A stretch of 64,000 nt of DNA from NCBI GenBank assembly GCA_965208275.1, contig OZ242331.1:3906001-3970000 (forward strand), given 5' to 3'. The stretch comes from Bin5 sp022827195. GTDB lineage: Bacteria; Chloroflexota; Anaerolineae; Caldilineales; Caldilineaceae. The position numbers and the translations under genes were made by a program. Below, piece after piece: positions 27,916 to 39,891 of the stretch; within the stretch, counting starts at the first letter, position 1, and the number at the start of each line of letters is the position of its first letter. Below the pieces are notes generated by a model that did not search any database, was not told the origin of the DNA, and saw only the letters and a program-made list of their open reading frames with translations.

Positions 27916-29667
27916 CTACCGCCCGCCCTCCGTCTCCAAAACCGTGCGCGCCAGCTGGCCGAAGACCCATCCAGGCCGGCCGCCAATGTCTATCCGCCAC
28001 CAGCTCCCGACCGCGTTCCTGCCACTGACAGGATAGCGGTAGCCGGGCAGTGTCGTATCTACGACAGGGTAACGGGCGTCGGGGCCGTCGTACACGTTCA
28101 TGCTGCGGCTGAATGTCAGCTCCGCCTCGGTATCCGGCAGCAACGGCGGCAGCGGAAAGCCCGTCACGACCGGCACGCTCCCGGGATTGACCGGCGTAAC
28201 CAGGTCGCCAAAAACCCACCCGGGGCGGCCGTCATGGTCTATCTGCCACCAGTCGCCGGCCGAATTCTTGCCGGTGATCGTATACTGCTGCCCGGGCGAG
28301 GCAGAGCCGATGATCGGGTAGGTGATGTCCGGCCCGCCGCGTACGTTCATCCCCCAATTGACCGTAATCGTCGCCGCCGCAATCTGCAGCAGCGGCGGAT
28401 TCGGAAAGTCTATGACCGCTACCTGCACATTCCCGGCATCGACCGCAGTCACCAGCTCGGCGTACACCCACCCCGGCCGGCCACGATCGTCGATTTGCAG
28501 CCAGTCTCCCTCTTCGCTCCTGCCTGTGATCAGATACTGCTGTCCGGGTACAACCACGTCGATGACCGGGTTGCTGGCGCCCGGCCCGCTGCGCACGTTC
28601 ACCCGCCTCTCGATCATCGCCACCGGCACGGCTGCCGGCGCGTCCGGCAGATTGGCGGCCATCAGATCGTCCGAAACCCAGCCAGGCTGACCCCCATGGC
28701 TGATCCGCCACCACGCCCCCGTAACATCCCGCTCGATGACAGAGAACGGGCTCCCGGCAACGACCTCGCCAATCACGGGGCTGAATGGGGCCGGCCCCGC
28801 ATGGACCTGAAGCGCCCAGTCGGTAAACGCAACCGGCCCCGCCGCGGGTTCCGGTGCCTCGCCGTATGCCCACTGCACGCGCCGCACCATCTCTTCAAAC
28901 AGCGGCTCCAACAGAGCAAACTGCTCGCCAGGCGCCGAAAATGTCAGCACAAGCACGAGCTCGCCGTCTGGCGACATCAGGGCTACCTGCCAGCCCGCTG
29001 TCCTTGCGCCCGTCAGCACCGACTGCGAAACGGATCGCGCGGGAACGCCGCCCCGGAACCGGACCGAAACCGCCTCTTCCCTGTTTGGCCGCAACCGGGT
29101 GACCAGCTCGAGGCTGTCCACGTCGGTCCCGGTCTGCCGCTCCAACCGCGCGGCCGCACCCCAGCCGAACTGGTACAGCGTCAAGCCGTTCGAAGGGAAA
29201 ATCTCGACGGCGAACTGGTTAACATGCAGCAGGTCGGTGTAAAACTGCGGGGAAACATAGCCAATGCCGATCAGCGAGTCCGGTTGCCCGCTGGACTGCA
29301 GCTGCAACAGCAGGCCCGTAAGCGCTGCCCTGGCCTGCTCCGCCACCTCGTCCGTCAACATCCACACCTGCACGTCCTCGACGAACTGCCACCCAGGAGG
29401 ACTGAATATGGTTAGCCCAAGCCCGGCGTCGTCGAAAATCTGCCAGTCAGCCAAGACCCCGCCCTCCGCCAAACCCAGGAGCGGAGGGCTTATCGGGCCG
29501 CTCTCGTCCGGCGAGGGCACCGCAGTGCCGGGGGGACTCTGAGAAGGGTGGCTGATCGCGTCCTTGCTTGAATGGGGTGCGTGATGGTACGAAAGGTGAG
29601 AGGCTGTCCCATTGGACCAGCCCAGACAGAAGAGGCACAATGGCAACAGGCAGAGGATGCCACGCAT
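27916..29667 (-). CDS. secreted protein with four SH3b repeats
   Basis: A 583-residue exported protein. A signal peptide (MRGILCLLPLCLFCLGWSNG) is followed by a Ser/Pro linker, then a domain of about 220 residues that is homologous to the neighbouring lipoprotein (FDDAGLGLTIFSPPGWQFV ... WQVALMSPDGELVLVL). The C-terminal half holds four consecutive bacterial SH3 domains, each with N/Q-V-x-x-G-P and a final GxPGWV. SH3b repeats commonly bind cell-wall components. The start is the ATG preceded by AAGGAAG, 19 codons inside the longest frame. Confidence 0.8.
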   Translation of the reverse strand: MRGILCLLPLCLFCLGWSNGTASHLSYHHAPHSSKDAISHPSQSPPGTAVPSPDESGPISPPLLGLAEGGVLADWQIFDDAGLGLTIFSPPGWQFVEDVQVWMLTDEVAEQARAALTGLLLQLQSSGQPDSLIGIGYVSPQFYTDLLHVNQFAVEIFPSNGLTLYQFGWGAAARLERQTGTDVDSLELVTRLRPNREEAVSVRFRGGVPARSVSQSVLTGARTAGWQVALMSPDGELVLVLTFSAPGEQFALLEPLFEEMVRRVQWAYGEAPEPAAGPVAFTDWALQVHAGPAPFSPVIGEVVAGSPFSVIERDVTGAWWRISHGGQPGWVSDDLMAANLPDAPAAVPVAMIERRVNVRSGPGASNPVIDVVVPGQQYLITGRSEEGDWLQIDDRGRPGWVYAELVTAVDAGNVQVAVIDFPNPPLLQIAAATITVNWGMNVRGGPDITYPIIGSASPGQQYTITGKNSAGDWWQIDHDGRPGWVFGDLVTPVNPGSVPVVTGFPLPPLLPDTEAELTFSRSMNVYDGPDARYPVVDTTLPGYRYPVSGRNAVGSWWRIDIGGRPGWVFGQLARTVLETEGGR

Positions 29668-29727
29668 ATATGCTTCCTTACCCCTGCGGTTCGTGGATCG
29701 AAAACGCCAGGCGCCGCATATCAAGGT

Positions 29728-30531
29728 CTACTCAAACCAGTGCACACGCTGCACGACCTCGCCCAGCAGCGGCTCAAGCGCCGCGAAATCTTCGCTGAGG
29801 ATACCGAAAGTCAAGAGCAGCACCGTCGCTCCGTCCGGCGACAGCAACCCGACCTGCCACGAAACGATCTCCGCATCCGGCAAATTGTAGAGTGCGCCAT
29901 CCATGCGAGACAGGATCGATAGCGCCTCCGCACCTTCGGGCCGCATACCGGCGACCACCTCCGCGCTCTCCACCTCGATCCCCTCGATCGCGTCCAGCTG
30001 GGCGGCGCTGAATTTCGCCATCAGCGGCAGGGGCAAACCTCCGGACGAAACGGCGATCACGTTGACATTGTTAAGAAACTCAAGGTCGCGGGCACCTCCG
30101 CTGTCAACCTGAAACCCCATACCGACGAACAGATCCCCCTGCTGCTGCATTACGTTGACAATGTACGCCAGCAGCTCCTGGATCTCATCGCTGCCTGCCA
30201 GTTCGCCTGCTTCGGCGAAAAAGTCTGACAGTTCCTGGTCCGAGGGATCGACGAAAATCCATCCCGGCGGGACGGCAATCGACAGCCCGCGCCCCTCGTC
30301 AACAAACGTCTCCCACTCATCAGAGACCGTGGGCACGGCCGCGACGGTTGGCTCCGGCGTAGGTGTGGCCGTAGGCTCAGGCGTGGGTGTGGCGGTCGGT
30401 TCCGGTGAAGGCGTGGCGGTAGGCGCCAGCGCGGCGGTTTCCGTAGACTCCGGCTGGATCGGCACGCAACCGGCCGCGAAGAAGGCCGCACAGACAAACG
30501 CAAACGTGATCAAGCGGTAGGTTTTCGCCAC
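29728..30531 (-). CDS. lipoprotein with TPTPEPT linker
   Basis: A 267-residue lipoprotein. The GTG start gives VAKTYRLITFAFVCAAFFAAGC, a signal peptide with lipobox FAAGC. A linker of four PTATPTPEP-type repeats, frequent in Chloroflexota surface proteins, follows. The globular domain (EWETFVDEGRGLSIAVPPGWIFV ... LLGEVVQRVHWFE) matches the first domain of the SH3-repeat protein just downstream and the decayed copy beyond it. Function of the domain is unknown; the pattern of a PsbP-like 'ls...pp.gW' start is noted but not decisive. Confidence 0.75.
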   Translation of the reverse strand: MAKTYRLITFAFVCAAFFAAGCVPIQPESTETAALAPTATPSPEPTATPTPEPTATPTPEPTVAAVPTVSDEWETFVDEGRGLSIAVPPGWIFVDPSDQELSDFFAEAGELAGSDEIQELLAYIVNVMQQQGDLFVGMGFQVDSGGARDLEFLNNVNVIAVSSGGLPLPLMAKFSAAQLDAIEGIEVESAEVVAGMRPEGAEALSILSRMDGALYNLPDAEIVSWQVGLLSPDGATVLLLTFGILSEDFAALEPLLGEVVQRVHWFE

Positions 30532-30599
30532 GCACCCCACTCCCTTATCCCTTGACAACCGTAGCCTCCACTTCGAACCCACGTCTCAAGGACTACCAA

Positions 30600-30623
30600 A
30601 TACTGGAAACGAAAAACTGAAAA

Positions 30624-30639
<16 letters not shown>
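30600..30639. repeat. A-rich CTGGAAAC-type repeat overlapping the uvrA 3' end
   Basis: Units ACTGGAAACGA / AAAACTGA / AAACTAGAAACTGGAAAC include the uvrA stop codon (30624) and encode its last residues VSSF. It is the same family as the blocks at 3384, 13297 and 63551. Confidence 0.55.
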
Positions 30640-33584
<2,945 letters not shown>

Positions 33585-33671
33585 GCCGCCTCCAGCCGTT
33601 CGCTGTCGTCAGACTCCCTTTGCCGGACACCTGTTCCGAGGTGCCCGCCCTGACCAATCGCGCATATTTCT

Positions 33672-33683
33672 GAACAAATGTTC
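33672..33683. promoter_or_regulatory. SOS (LexA) box upstream of uvrA
   Basis: GAACAAATGTTC is a perfect match to GAAC-N4-GTTC, 88 bp before the uvrA start. A matching -35/-10 pair could not be fixed. Confidence 0.75.
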
Positions 33684-34009
33684 TCGACGCGGCTATCTTA
33701 TCATCCGCGGCCGCATTCGTCCACAAGTAGAGTGACTATTCTACCAAAACGGCGTGTCAGTTGAGAAAGTATAGGGCCTTAGGGGGCGCCATGCAGAATG
33801 GGGCGGCTTCCAACCGCTCAGCGGGGCGATTACTCTGGAGATGAAGCGCATTTCTGCGGCGCGCGCGTGGAGGACGGGCGCATTCAAAGCCCGGCAGGAG
33901 CGGATGGTCCGAAATCTGTCGAACTGCCGGGCTGGGCAATTTGCCTACGATCCCCCTACGAACGGCCCCGGAGCGTTACAGGGAGCGCGAAAATCGGATA
34001 TACCCCGCT
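33684..34009. other. intergenic, no gene
   Basis: Between the uvrA SOS box and the end of the Nudix gene no supported reading frame, RNA or repeat is visible. The minus-strand part next to 33672 must hold the rest of the uvrA promoter. Confidence 0.4.
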
Positions 34010-34711
34010 TCATTCCGCCCTTTCCACGCCTCCTCCGTGCTGCCACGTCGGCCCAGGTTCCTGTCGCGGCCTGTCATAGAAGGGCGTCAAGGCCGGGTCG
34101 TCCAGCCATCGAAACGCGAAGCGAATACGCGCCGGATGCGCCTCGTGCAGCGCATCCCAAGGCACCTCTTGCGCCGCATACCAGCCCACGTCGAGTGTCT
34201 CCCGGGTGACGACGGCGGTCCCCTCGACGTACCGTGCGGCGAACAGTAGGCAGTAGAGATGGTCCAGCCCTTGACCGCCATGGTAGTTGTTGTCGAAGAC
34301 GCCGAGCAGGGCGGTCAATTCCACACGGCAGCCGGTCTCCTCCCACACCTCGCGCACCGCGCCTTCGCCCGGCAGCTCGCCCACCTCGCACCAGCCGCCC
34401 GGCAGCGCCCAACGCCCGTTGTCGCCGCGTTGAATCAGCAGAATGCGCCCATCGCCGTCAAAGACCGCCGTATCCACCACCGCGTACGGCGCAAGATAGT
34501 GCCTTTCTTCCAGAAACCCGCGCCGGATCTCCGGTAGCGGACGCCCGTCCACCAGAGCGGTCAACGTCGCGCTCAACTCCAGCATCTGCTCGAGGCTCTC
34601 GATCTCATAGGGGTTCCGGGCGTAGCGAAGACCCCGGTTACAAATGGCCCGCAGCTTGCCGGCAGTGTGGAGGATCGTCTCTTCCGGGGACCTCTCATCT
34701 GCCGCGCTCAC
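34010..34711 (-). CDS. Nudix hydrolase with N-terminal Nudix-associated domain
   Basis: A 233-residue protein. Residues about 8-62 form the helical domain found in front of some ADP-ribose pyrophosphatase-like Nudix proteins. The Nudix box G-x5-E-x7-REV-x-EE-x-G lies at 106-128 (GWCEVGELPGEGAVREVWEETG). It should cleave a nucleoside diphosphate linked to another group. It overlaps the Gfo/Idh/MocA gene upstream by 4 bp, so the two are translationally coupled. Confidence 0.87.
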   Translation of the reverse strand: MSAADERSPEETILHTAGKLRAICNRGLRYARNPYEIESLEQMLELSATLTALVDGRPLPEIRRGFLEERHYLAPYAVVDTAVFDGDGRILLIQRGDNGRWALPGGWCEVGELPGEGAVREVWEETGCRVELTALLGVFDNNYHGGQGLDHLYCLLFAARYVEGTAVVTRETLDVGWYAAQEVPWDALHEAHPARIRFAFRWLDDPALTPFYDRPRQEPGPTWQHGGGVERAE

Positions 34712-35937
34712 GCAGGCTGCTCCAGCTCGCGCCGTGATTGCAGCGGCTTGGCGGCAGCCTTTTCCGGCATCACGACTTCATAAGGTTGCCGGTTGTTGGC
34801 CGATTCGCGCGCCCAGAGGCAGGTCAAAGCGCTGAGGATTCCCGCTTTGATCGGGCTGCGCGAGGGTCGCCGGTCGCGCATCGCCATCAGAAAGTCGAAA
34901 GACAGCTCGCGGTCGCCGCCGAAATGGGGCATGGCGCCGCTGAAGTCGATCGTCTCTACCACCGGTGACGTGTGGCTGAAAACCTTGATCTGGTTCTGGT
35001 TCCAGTCGAACTCTATGATGCCGCGGTAGCCGTAGAGGCGGGCGCCGCGGCGCGCCGCGCGATAGCGCGTAAAGAAGTTCTGTGTGTAGCTGACCTGGAC
35101 TCCGCTTTCATACTCCAACATGCAGCTGCCCATGTCCTGCAGCTCGATCCCTTCCGAAAAGACACAGAACTGGTCGTCGCGGTAGACCGCCTCCTCGGCA
35201 AAGCGGACGCGCCCGCCTTCAAAGCCGGTGCGAAAGCGCACGAACGGGCTCTCCGGGCAGCTCTCCTGCTCCGGGCAATCCTTGCACTGCAGGTCGAACG
35301 GTTTGTCGCCGCCGAAAACCCTGCGCGCGTTCATTGCGCTGATCCAGCGCGGGCGCGCCTCCAGCAGGTAGTTGATATAGTCGACGTCGTGCGTGAACTT
35401 CTGCAGCCACAGCCCACCGTTCAGCTCGTAGTTGCGGTACCAGCTCTTGAAATAGACGCTGCCGTAACCCACGTCGTTGAAGGCGACAACCTGCTCAATG
35501 CTGCCGACCTGGTCGGATGCAATGATCTCGCGCACCTTCTGGGCGATCGGGCTGAGCCGCAGCGGAAACGAGACCACCGTCGGCGCCGCGTGGTCCCGGT
35601 AGACCGCCTCCAGGCGCCGCACTTCGTCGAACGTGATCGCGACCGGCTTCTCCAGGAAGAGAGGCAGCCCCGTCGGCGCGACCTTGAGGGCCATCTCCGT
35701 GTGCAGATTACAGCGCGTGCCGATCATGATCCCATCCAGCTCGCCGGCTGCGGCCAGCAGCTCGTCGGCAGTCGCGTAAAAGCGGGCGTCGGCGAGAAAG
35801 GGATCGTTGATCGCCCGGATCTCATCGCCGCGCGGGTCAGCCACTGCTGTCACGCGGTAGGGAATGTCGAAGATTTCCAGCCCTTTGGCCATGCTTGCGA
35901 TGCGGCGGCCGTATCCGATGATGCCTATGCGTAGCAT
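34708..35937 (-). CDS. Gfo/Idh/MocA family oxidoreductase with Cys cluster
   Basis: A 409-residue dehydrogenase. The dinucleotide loop GIIGYGRRIA starts near residue 5 and EKP is at 96-98. A Cys cluster C218-x2-C221-x5-C227 (QCKDCPEQESCPES) sits in the C-terminal domain, a feature of one Gfo/Idh/MocA branch that may bind a metal. The ATG used follows AAAGGA; an ATG five codons earlier overlaps that site. It lies 11 bp downstream of the M20 peptidase gene and overlaps the Nudix gene, forming an operon of three. Confidence 0.9.
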   Translation of the reverse strand: MLRIGIIGYGRRIASMAKGLEIFDIPYRVTAVADPRGDEIRAINDPFLADARFYATADELLAAAGELDGIMIGTRCNLHTEMALKVAPTGLPLFLEKPVAITFDEVRRLEAVYRDHAAPTVVSFPLRLSPIAQKVREIIASDQVGSIEQVVAFNDVGYGSVYFKSWYRNYELNGGLWLQKFTHDVDYINYLLEARPRWISAMNARRVFGGDKPFDLQCKDCPEQESCPESPFVRFRTGFEGGRVRFAEEAVYRDDQFCVFSEGIELQDMGSCMLEYESGVQVSYTQNFFTRYRAARRGARLYGYRGIIEFDWNQNQIKVFSHTSPVVETIDFSGAMPHFGGDRELSFDFLMAMRDRRPSRSPIKAGILSALTCLWARESANNRQPYEVVMPEKAAAKPLQSRRELEQPA

Positions 35938-35948
35938 GTTCGTTCCTT

Positions 35949-37343
35949 TCAACTGTGGGTGCCGAGGTAAGCCAGCACAGCCGCCCCCGTACGGATGCCG
36001 GCGATGAAGCGTTCGACCTCCAGGTTCTCGTTCGGTGCGTGATTGGCCTCGTCGTGGTTGGCGTAAGGCGTCGTGAAGGAGGGGACGCCGAGTATTTTGG
36101 TCCAGGCATAGTCGGGCAGGCTGCCGCCCATCGCCGGGATGAGGAGCGGGTCTTCGCCCTGAGCCGCGCGAAATGCCTTCTGCAGCGGCAGCGTGTAGGG
36201 GGAGTCGAGCGGCGTGCTGGAAGGCTCCATGCCCCCCTGCCGGATCACCTCGACCTCGGGCGCGTGGCAGCGGACGTGCGCCTCCACCTTATCCAGAATC
36301 TCCTCCACGCTCTGATTCTCCACCAGGCGCATGTCGCACTTGACCGTCGCCTCGCGCGGCAGTACCGTCTTGGTGCCCGGGCCGCCGTAGCCGCCGTGGA
36401 AACCGTTGATGGTGAAGGTCGGCCAGGCCGCCAGGCGGTCGAAAAAGGGCCGCTCCTGCGGCTCGTCGAGGCGCGCCAAGCCGGCGCCGGCCATAACCGC
36501 CGCCGTGTCAACCGGCAACGCGTCCAGCGCGGCCCGTTCCAGCTCTCCAAGCGGGGCGACGTTGTCATAAAAGCCGTCGATGATGACTTCACCGCGGCTG
36601 TTCTTCATCGTCGCCAGCAGGTGCACCAGCGTCCAGATCGGGTTGGGCGCGACGCCGCCCCAGTTGCCGGAGTGAAAATCGCGCTCGGCGTGGCGCACGC
36701 GCAGCTCGAACGAAGCGATGCCGCGCGGGCCGAACTTGATGCAGGGCCGCCCGCTTTCGTGGACTGGACCGTCGGCAGTGATCACCAGGTCGGCGTCGGC
36801 GAGCAGATCGCGATGTACCCGCACGCAGTCGCTGATATGCGGGCTGCCGATCTCCTCCTCACCTTCGAGCAGCACAATGACATTGCAGGGCAGGCCGCCG
36901 CTAACGGCCAGCCAGGACTCGATCGCCAGCAGTTGGGCCAGATGCTGTCCCTTGTTGTCGCCCACGCCGCGACCCCAGATGCGCCCGTCCCGTATCTCCG
37001 GCTCAAACGGCGGCGATTCCCAGGCCTCCAGCGGATCGGGCGGCTGTACGTCATAGTGGCCGTAGAGGAGGACCGTCGGCGCGCCCGGCTGCTGCCGGCG
37101 GCAGCCGTACACAAACGGCCACCCGCGGCTCGCCAGGAGCTGCGTCTCCATCCCCAGCCCTTGCAGGTAGTCGAGCAGAAATTCGGCCGTCTCTTCGATG
37201 CCGACCCCGTGGGCGCTGATGCTGGGCCGGGCCACATAGGCCAGCAGCCGTTCGATAAACGCCTGCCGCTGGCCCTCGACATACGCCAGTACCTGCATCA
37301 GCTCAGCGGGGTCGCCGTCTGCGCAGCTATCTTTTTCGGCCAA
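35949..37343 (-). CDS. M20 family metallopeptidase (dipeptidase)
   Basis: A 464-residue zinc peptidase of the M20 CPG2/ArgE/DapE type. Metal ligands are visible in GHYDVQPPD (H96, D98), the GVGDNKGQ loop, and LEGEEEIGS, where the first Glu pair is catalytic and metal-binding. The start is inferred to be a TTG at 37343, placed 6 nt after GAGGAGG; the longer frame to 37409 has no site. It should hydrolyse dipeptides or acylated amino acids. It heads the run with a Gfo/Idh/MocA dehydrogenase and Nudix hydrolase. Confidence 0.9.
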   Translation of the reverse strand: MAEKDSCADGDPAELMQVLAYVEGQRQAFIERLLAYVARPSISAHGVGIEETAEFLLDYLQGLGMETQLLASRGWPFVYGCRRQQPGAPTVLLYGHYDVQPPDPLEAWESPPFEPEIRDGRIWGRGVGDNKGQHLAQLLAIESWLAVSGGLPCNVIVLLEGEEEIGSPHISDCVRVHRDLLADADLVITADGPVHESGRPCIKFGPRGIASFELRVRHAERDFHSGNWGGVAPNPIWTLVHLLATMKNSRGEVIIDGFYDNVAPLGELERAALDALPVDTAAVMAGAGLARLDEPQERPFFDRLAAWPTFTINGFHGGYGGPGTKTVLPREATVKCDMRLVENQSVEEILDKVEAHVRCHAPEVEVIRQGGMEPSSTPLDSPYTLPLQKAFRAAQGEDPLLIPAMGGSLPDYAWTKILGVPSFTTPYANHDEANHAPNENLEVERFIAGIRTGAAVLAYLGTHS

Positions 37344-37516
37344 TCGAATCCTCCTCGATGCGCCTCTGATTCGCCGGCAGAAGTTGCGCCGGCTGTTTGC
37401 GCTTTTCAAAAAAATCTGCTGATATAACCGTGCAAGAATGACCCGATTCTACTGTATGTGCGGAAGAAATCAACAATCCAGCGGTCAACCGCCGGCCGCG
37501 TAGGTGGAGTTGCCAT

Positions 37517-38380
37517 ATGAGACTGGGCGTTGTAGGCATGTTGCCCGCAAATCCGGCTGAGATCCGCACCCGCCACCTGGCCGCGATCCGCGCGCTGCGG
37601 CTGACGGGGGTGGGCCTGTCGATCTCCGCCAAAAACTCGCCGCCGGCCACCGCGCCGATGTGGCAGCGCGTGCGGCTGCTCTTTGCCGACGAAGGCATCG
37701 ACATCGTGCAGGTCGGCATCGGCTATCAGGCCTGCCTCTTCGACCCCGACGACGAGGCCCGCTCCCTCCTGCTCGAAGAGATTCGACGCGGTTTCGGGAT
37801 CGCCCGCGCGCTCGGCGCCCACGCGGCCCTGATCCGCAGCGGCAGCCTCAGTGCCAATGGCTCCTACAGCCCCCATCGCGAAAACCACCGGCCGGCCTGC
37901 CGCGACCGCCTCCTCGACTCTCTGCGCTGGCTGGCCTCCGTCGCCGAATCACTCGAACAGACCGTAGTCGTCGAAACGCACCTCCTGACCATTATGCGCT
38001 CGCCCGAGTTCAACCGCGCCGTCATCCGCGACGTGGGCAGCGCGCGCATGCGGCTGGTCATGGACTACGTAAACCATTTCCAGTCCTTGCACCAGGTCTA
38101 CGACAGCAGGGAGCGGCTGCGCCACATCTTCGATTGCATGGGGCCGGTCAGTGCCATCGGGCACTGCAAGGATATCGCGGTGCGCGACGGTTTCGTGCTA
38201 CACATGGACGAGGAGGTCCCGGGCGAGGGCGAACTGGACCTGGGGACCGCGCTGCGCCTGTGGCATGAGGAGCACCCGGACGGCTACATGATGCTCGAAC
38301 ACCTGCCGGACGAGAGCTATTCCCTGGCCGCGGCCAACGTGCATGGAATCCTGGAGAAGGAGAGGATTCCCGTCTACTAG
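37517..38380 (+). CDS. sugar phosphate isomerase/epimerase family protein (TIM barrel)
   Basis: A 287-residue protein of the xylose-isomerase-like TIM-barrel (AP endonuclease 2) superfamily. It carries VVVETHLLT, LVMDYVNHFQ, IGHCKDIAV and YMMLEHLPDE, which supply the usual Glu/Asp/His metal ligands at strand ends. Such proteins isomerise or epimerise sugars and inositol derivatives. ATG follows AGGTGGAG. It is divergent from the M20-containing operon and convergent with the second sulfatase, consistent with a shared catabolic locus. Confidence 0.83.
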   Translation: MRLGVVGMLPANPAEIRTRHLAAIRALRLTGVGLSISAKNSPPATAPMWQRVRLLFADEGIDIVQVGIGYQACLFDPDDEARSLLLEEIRRGFGIARALGAHAALIRSGSLSANGSYSPHRENHRPACRDRLLDSLRWLASVAESLEQTVVVETHLLTIMRSPEFNRAVIRDVGSARMRLVMDYVNHFQSLHQVYDSRERLRHIFDCMGPVSAIGHCKDIAVRDGFVLHMDEEVPGEGELDLGTALRLWHEEHPDGYMMLEHLPDESYSLAAANVHGILEKERIPVY

Positions 38381-38424
38381 CGCCCGCCGTCCAGGACCGG
38401 ATCGCTGCGTTTCATAGACAACGC

Positions 38425-39891
38425 TTACCGCTCACGGTAACGCCCGGCCTCCGCCAGCGTCGGGCTTATGGGTCGCCCGACCTCCAGATCCCCGTTCTGT
38501 ACATATCCCTCCTCGCGGCCGTCCAGCTCCGCGATCAGACGCGCCCGCCACACCGCGGCCCGCTCGGGTCGCGCGGCCGCGAGGTCTCGCAGTTCGGAGG
38601 GGTCTTCCTGCAGGTCAAAGAGGAGTTCACGGCCCGTCTGGCTGTACCAGACATACTTTTCGCGGCCGTCGGTCAGCCACTGGTTGGAGTCCTCCTGCAT
38701 GAAGTGCTCGCCGTGCAGGTATTCGCGCCAGCCGCCGGTTTCGCCGCGCGTGAGCGGCAGGATGCTGCGGCCGTCGACGTGCGCCGGCGTATCGCGTCCA
38801 GCCAGGTCGCAGAACGTCGGCAGCAGGTCGCGCAACTCGACGACCTGCTGCACCTGCCGCAACGGCTCGTCCGCCCGTCGACTCCGATGATGCGGATTGC
38901 CCGGACGCGGCAGCCGCAGGATGAACGGCAGGCGCGCCGAACTGTCAAACGGATAGCCCTTGGCCACGTGGTTGTGGTCGTAAAGCATCTCGCCGTGGTC
39001 CGCAGTGAAAACGATGGCCGTATTGTCGAGCAGGCCGTTCTCGAAAAGGGCCTGGAAGACGCGGTTAAGACTGTAGTCGATGTGGCTGATCTGCGCGTAA
39101 TAGGCGCGGCGGGCGTAGTCGCGCTGCGCTGCATCGGTCGGGATCGGGCTGTCCAGCCCTCGCACCGGCAGGCTGTCCGGCGCCCAGTCGCCCATCGCCG
39201 GGTCGGGCAGCGGCTTGCTCAGGTAACGGTCGAGAAAATCCCGCGGCGGATCCAGCGGCGGGTGCGGCCGGTGGTAGGAGAGCATCAGGAAGAAGGGCTT
39301 GGTCGGGTCGCGACGGCGCAGGAAGTCGATACCCATCGTCGTGACCCAGCTGGTCGGGTGCAGCATCTCGTCGTAAACCCAGGGACGGGCAGCGTAGCCG
39401 TTGCAGCCGACGCCGGTGTCGATGTAGTCGGCCTCAGGCCCCAGCCGCTCGCGCAGCCAGGGCCTGTAGTCGTCGACCAGCCCGTAGTCGTCCCGCTTCG
39501 AGCGCTCGCGATGGAGGTAGCCGTCGTGCAGCACGACGTTGTGGAAGCCCATCAGGTTGCGCGACGGATGCGTGTGCATCTTGCCAACGCACTGCGTATG
39601 GTAGCCGGCTTCGGCCAGCAAGCCTGGCATCGTGCAGTCGTAATGCCAGTCGATCCGATCATGGTAGCCGACGAAGCCGGTGTGGCGCTGGTTCAGTCCG
39701 GTGAATATCGTCGCGCGCGCCGGCACACAGGTGGGCGTGGCCGCGTAGGCCTGGGTGAAGTTATAACCCTCGCAGGCCAGCCGGTCGAGATGGGGCGTCT
39801 CCGCCACAGGATGCCCGGTCAGGCTGAGCGCGTCCGCGCGCCACTGGTCGACACAGATGAACAGTATATTCGGGCGATTGTCGGTTGGCAT
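38425..39891 (-). CDS. sulfatase, choline-sulfatase/arylsulfatase type
   Basis: A 488-residue type I sulfatase. The formylglycine motif is C55-V-P-A-R59 in TPTCVPARATIFTG. NILFICVDQWRAD gives the N-terminal metal block (Asp15-Gln16) and TADHGEMLYDHN the C-terminal one. No signal peptide is evident. It is only distantly related to the sulfatase at 389-1756. It lies at the end of the locus with an isomerase, M20 peptidase and Gfo/Idh/MocA dehydrogenase, so sulfated substrates of that locus are plausible. Confidence 0.9.
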   Translation of the reverse strand: MPTDNRPNILFICVDQWRADALSLTGHPVAETPHLDRLACEGYNFTQAYAATPTCVPARATIFTGLNQRHTGFVGYHDRIDWHYDCTMPGLLAEAGYHTQCVGKMHTHPSRNLMGFHNVVLHDGYLHRERSKRDDYGLVDDYRPWLRERLGPEADYIDTGVGCNGYAARPWVYDEMLHPTSWVTTMGIDFLRRRDPTKPFFLMLSYHRPHPPLDPPRDFLDRYLSKPLPDPAMGDWAPDSLPVRGLDSPIPTDAAQRDYARRAYYAQISHIDYSLNRVFQALFENGLLDNTAIVFTADHGEMLYDHNHVAKGYPFDSSARLPFILRLPRPGNPHHRSRRADEPLRQVQQVVELRDLLPTFCDLAGRDTPAHVDGRSILPLTRGETGGWREYLHGEHFMQEDSNQWLTDGREKYVWYSQTGRELLFDLQEDPSELRDLAAARPERAAVWRARLIAELDGREEGYVQNGDLEVGRPISPTLAEAGRYRER

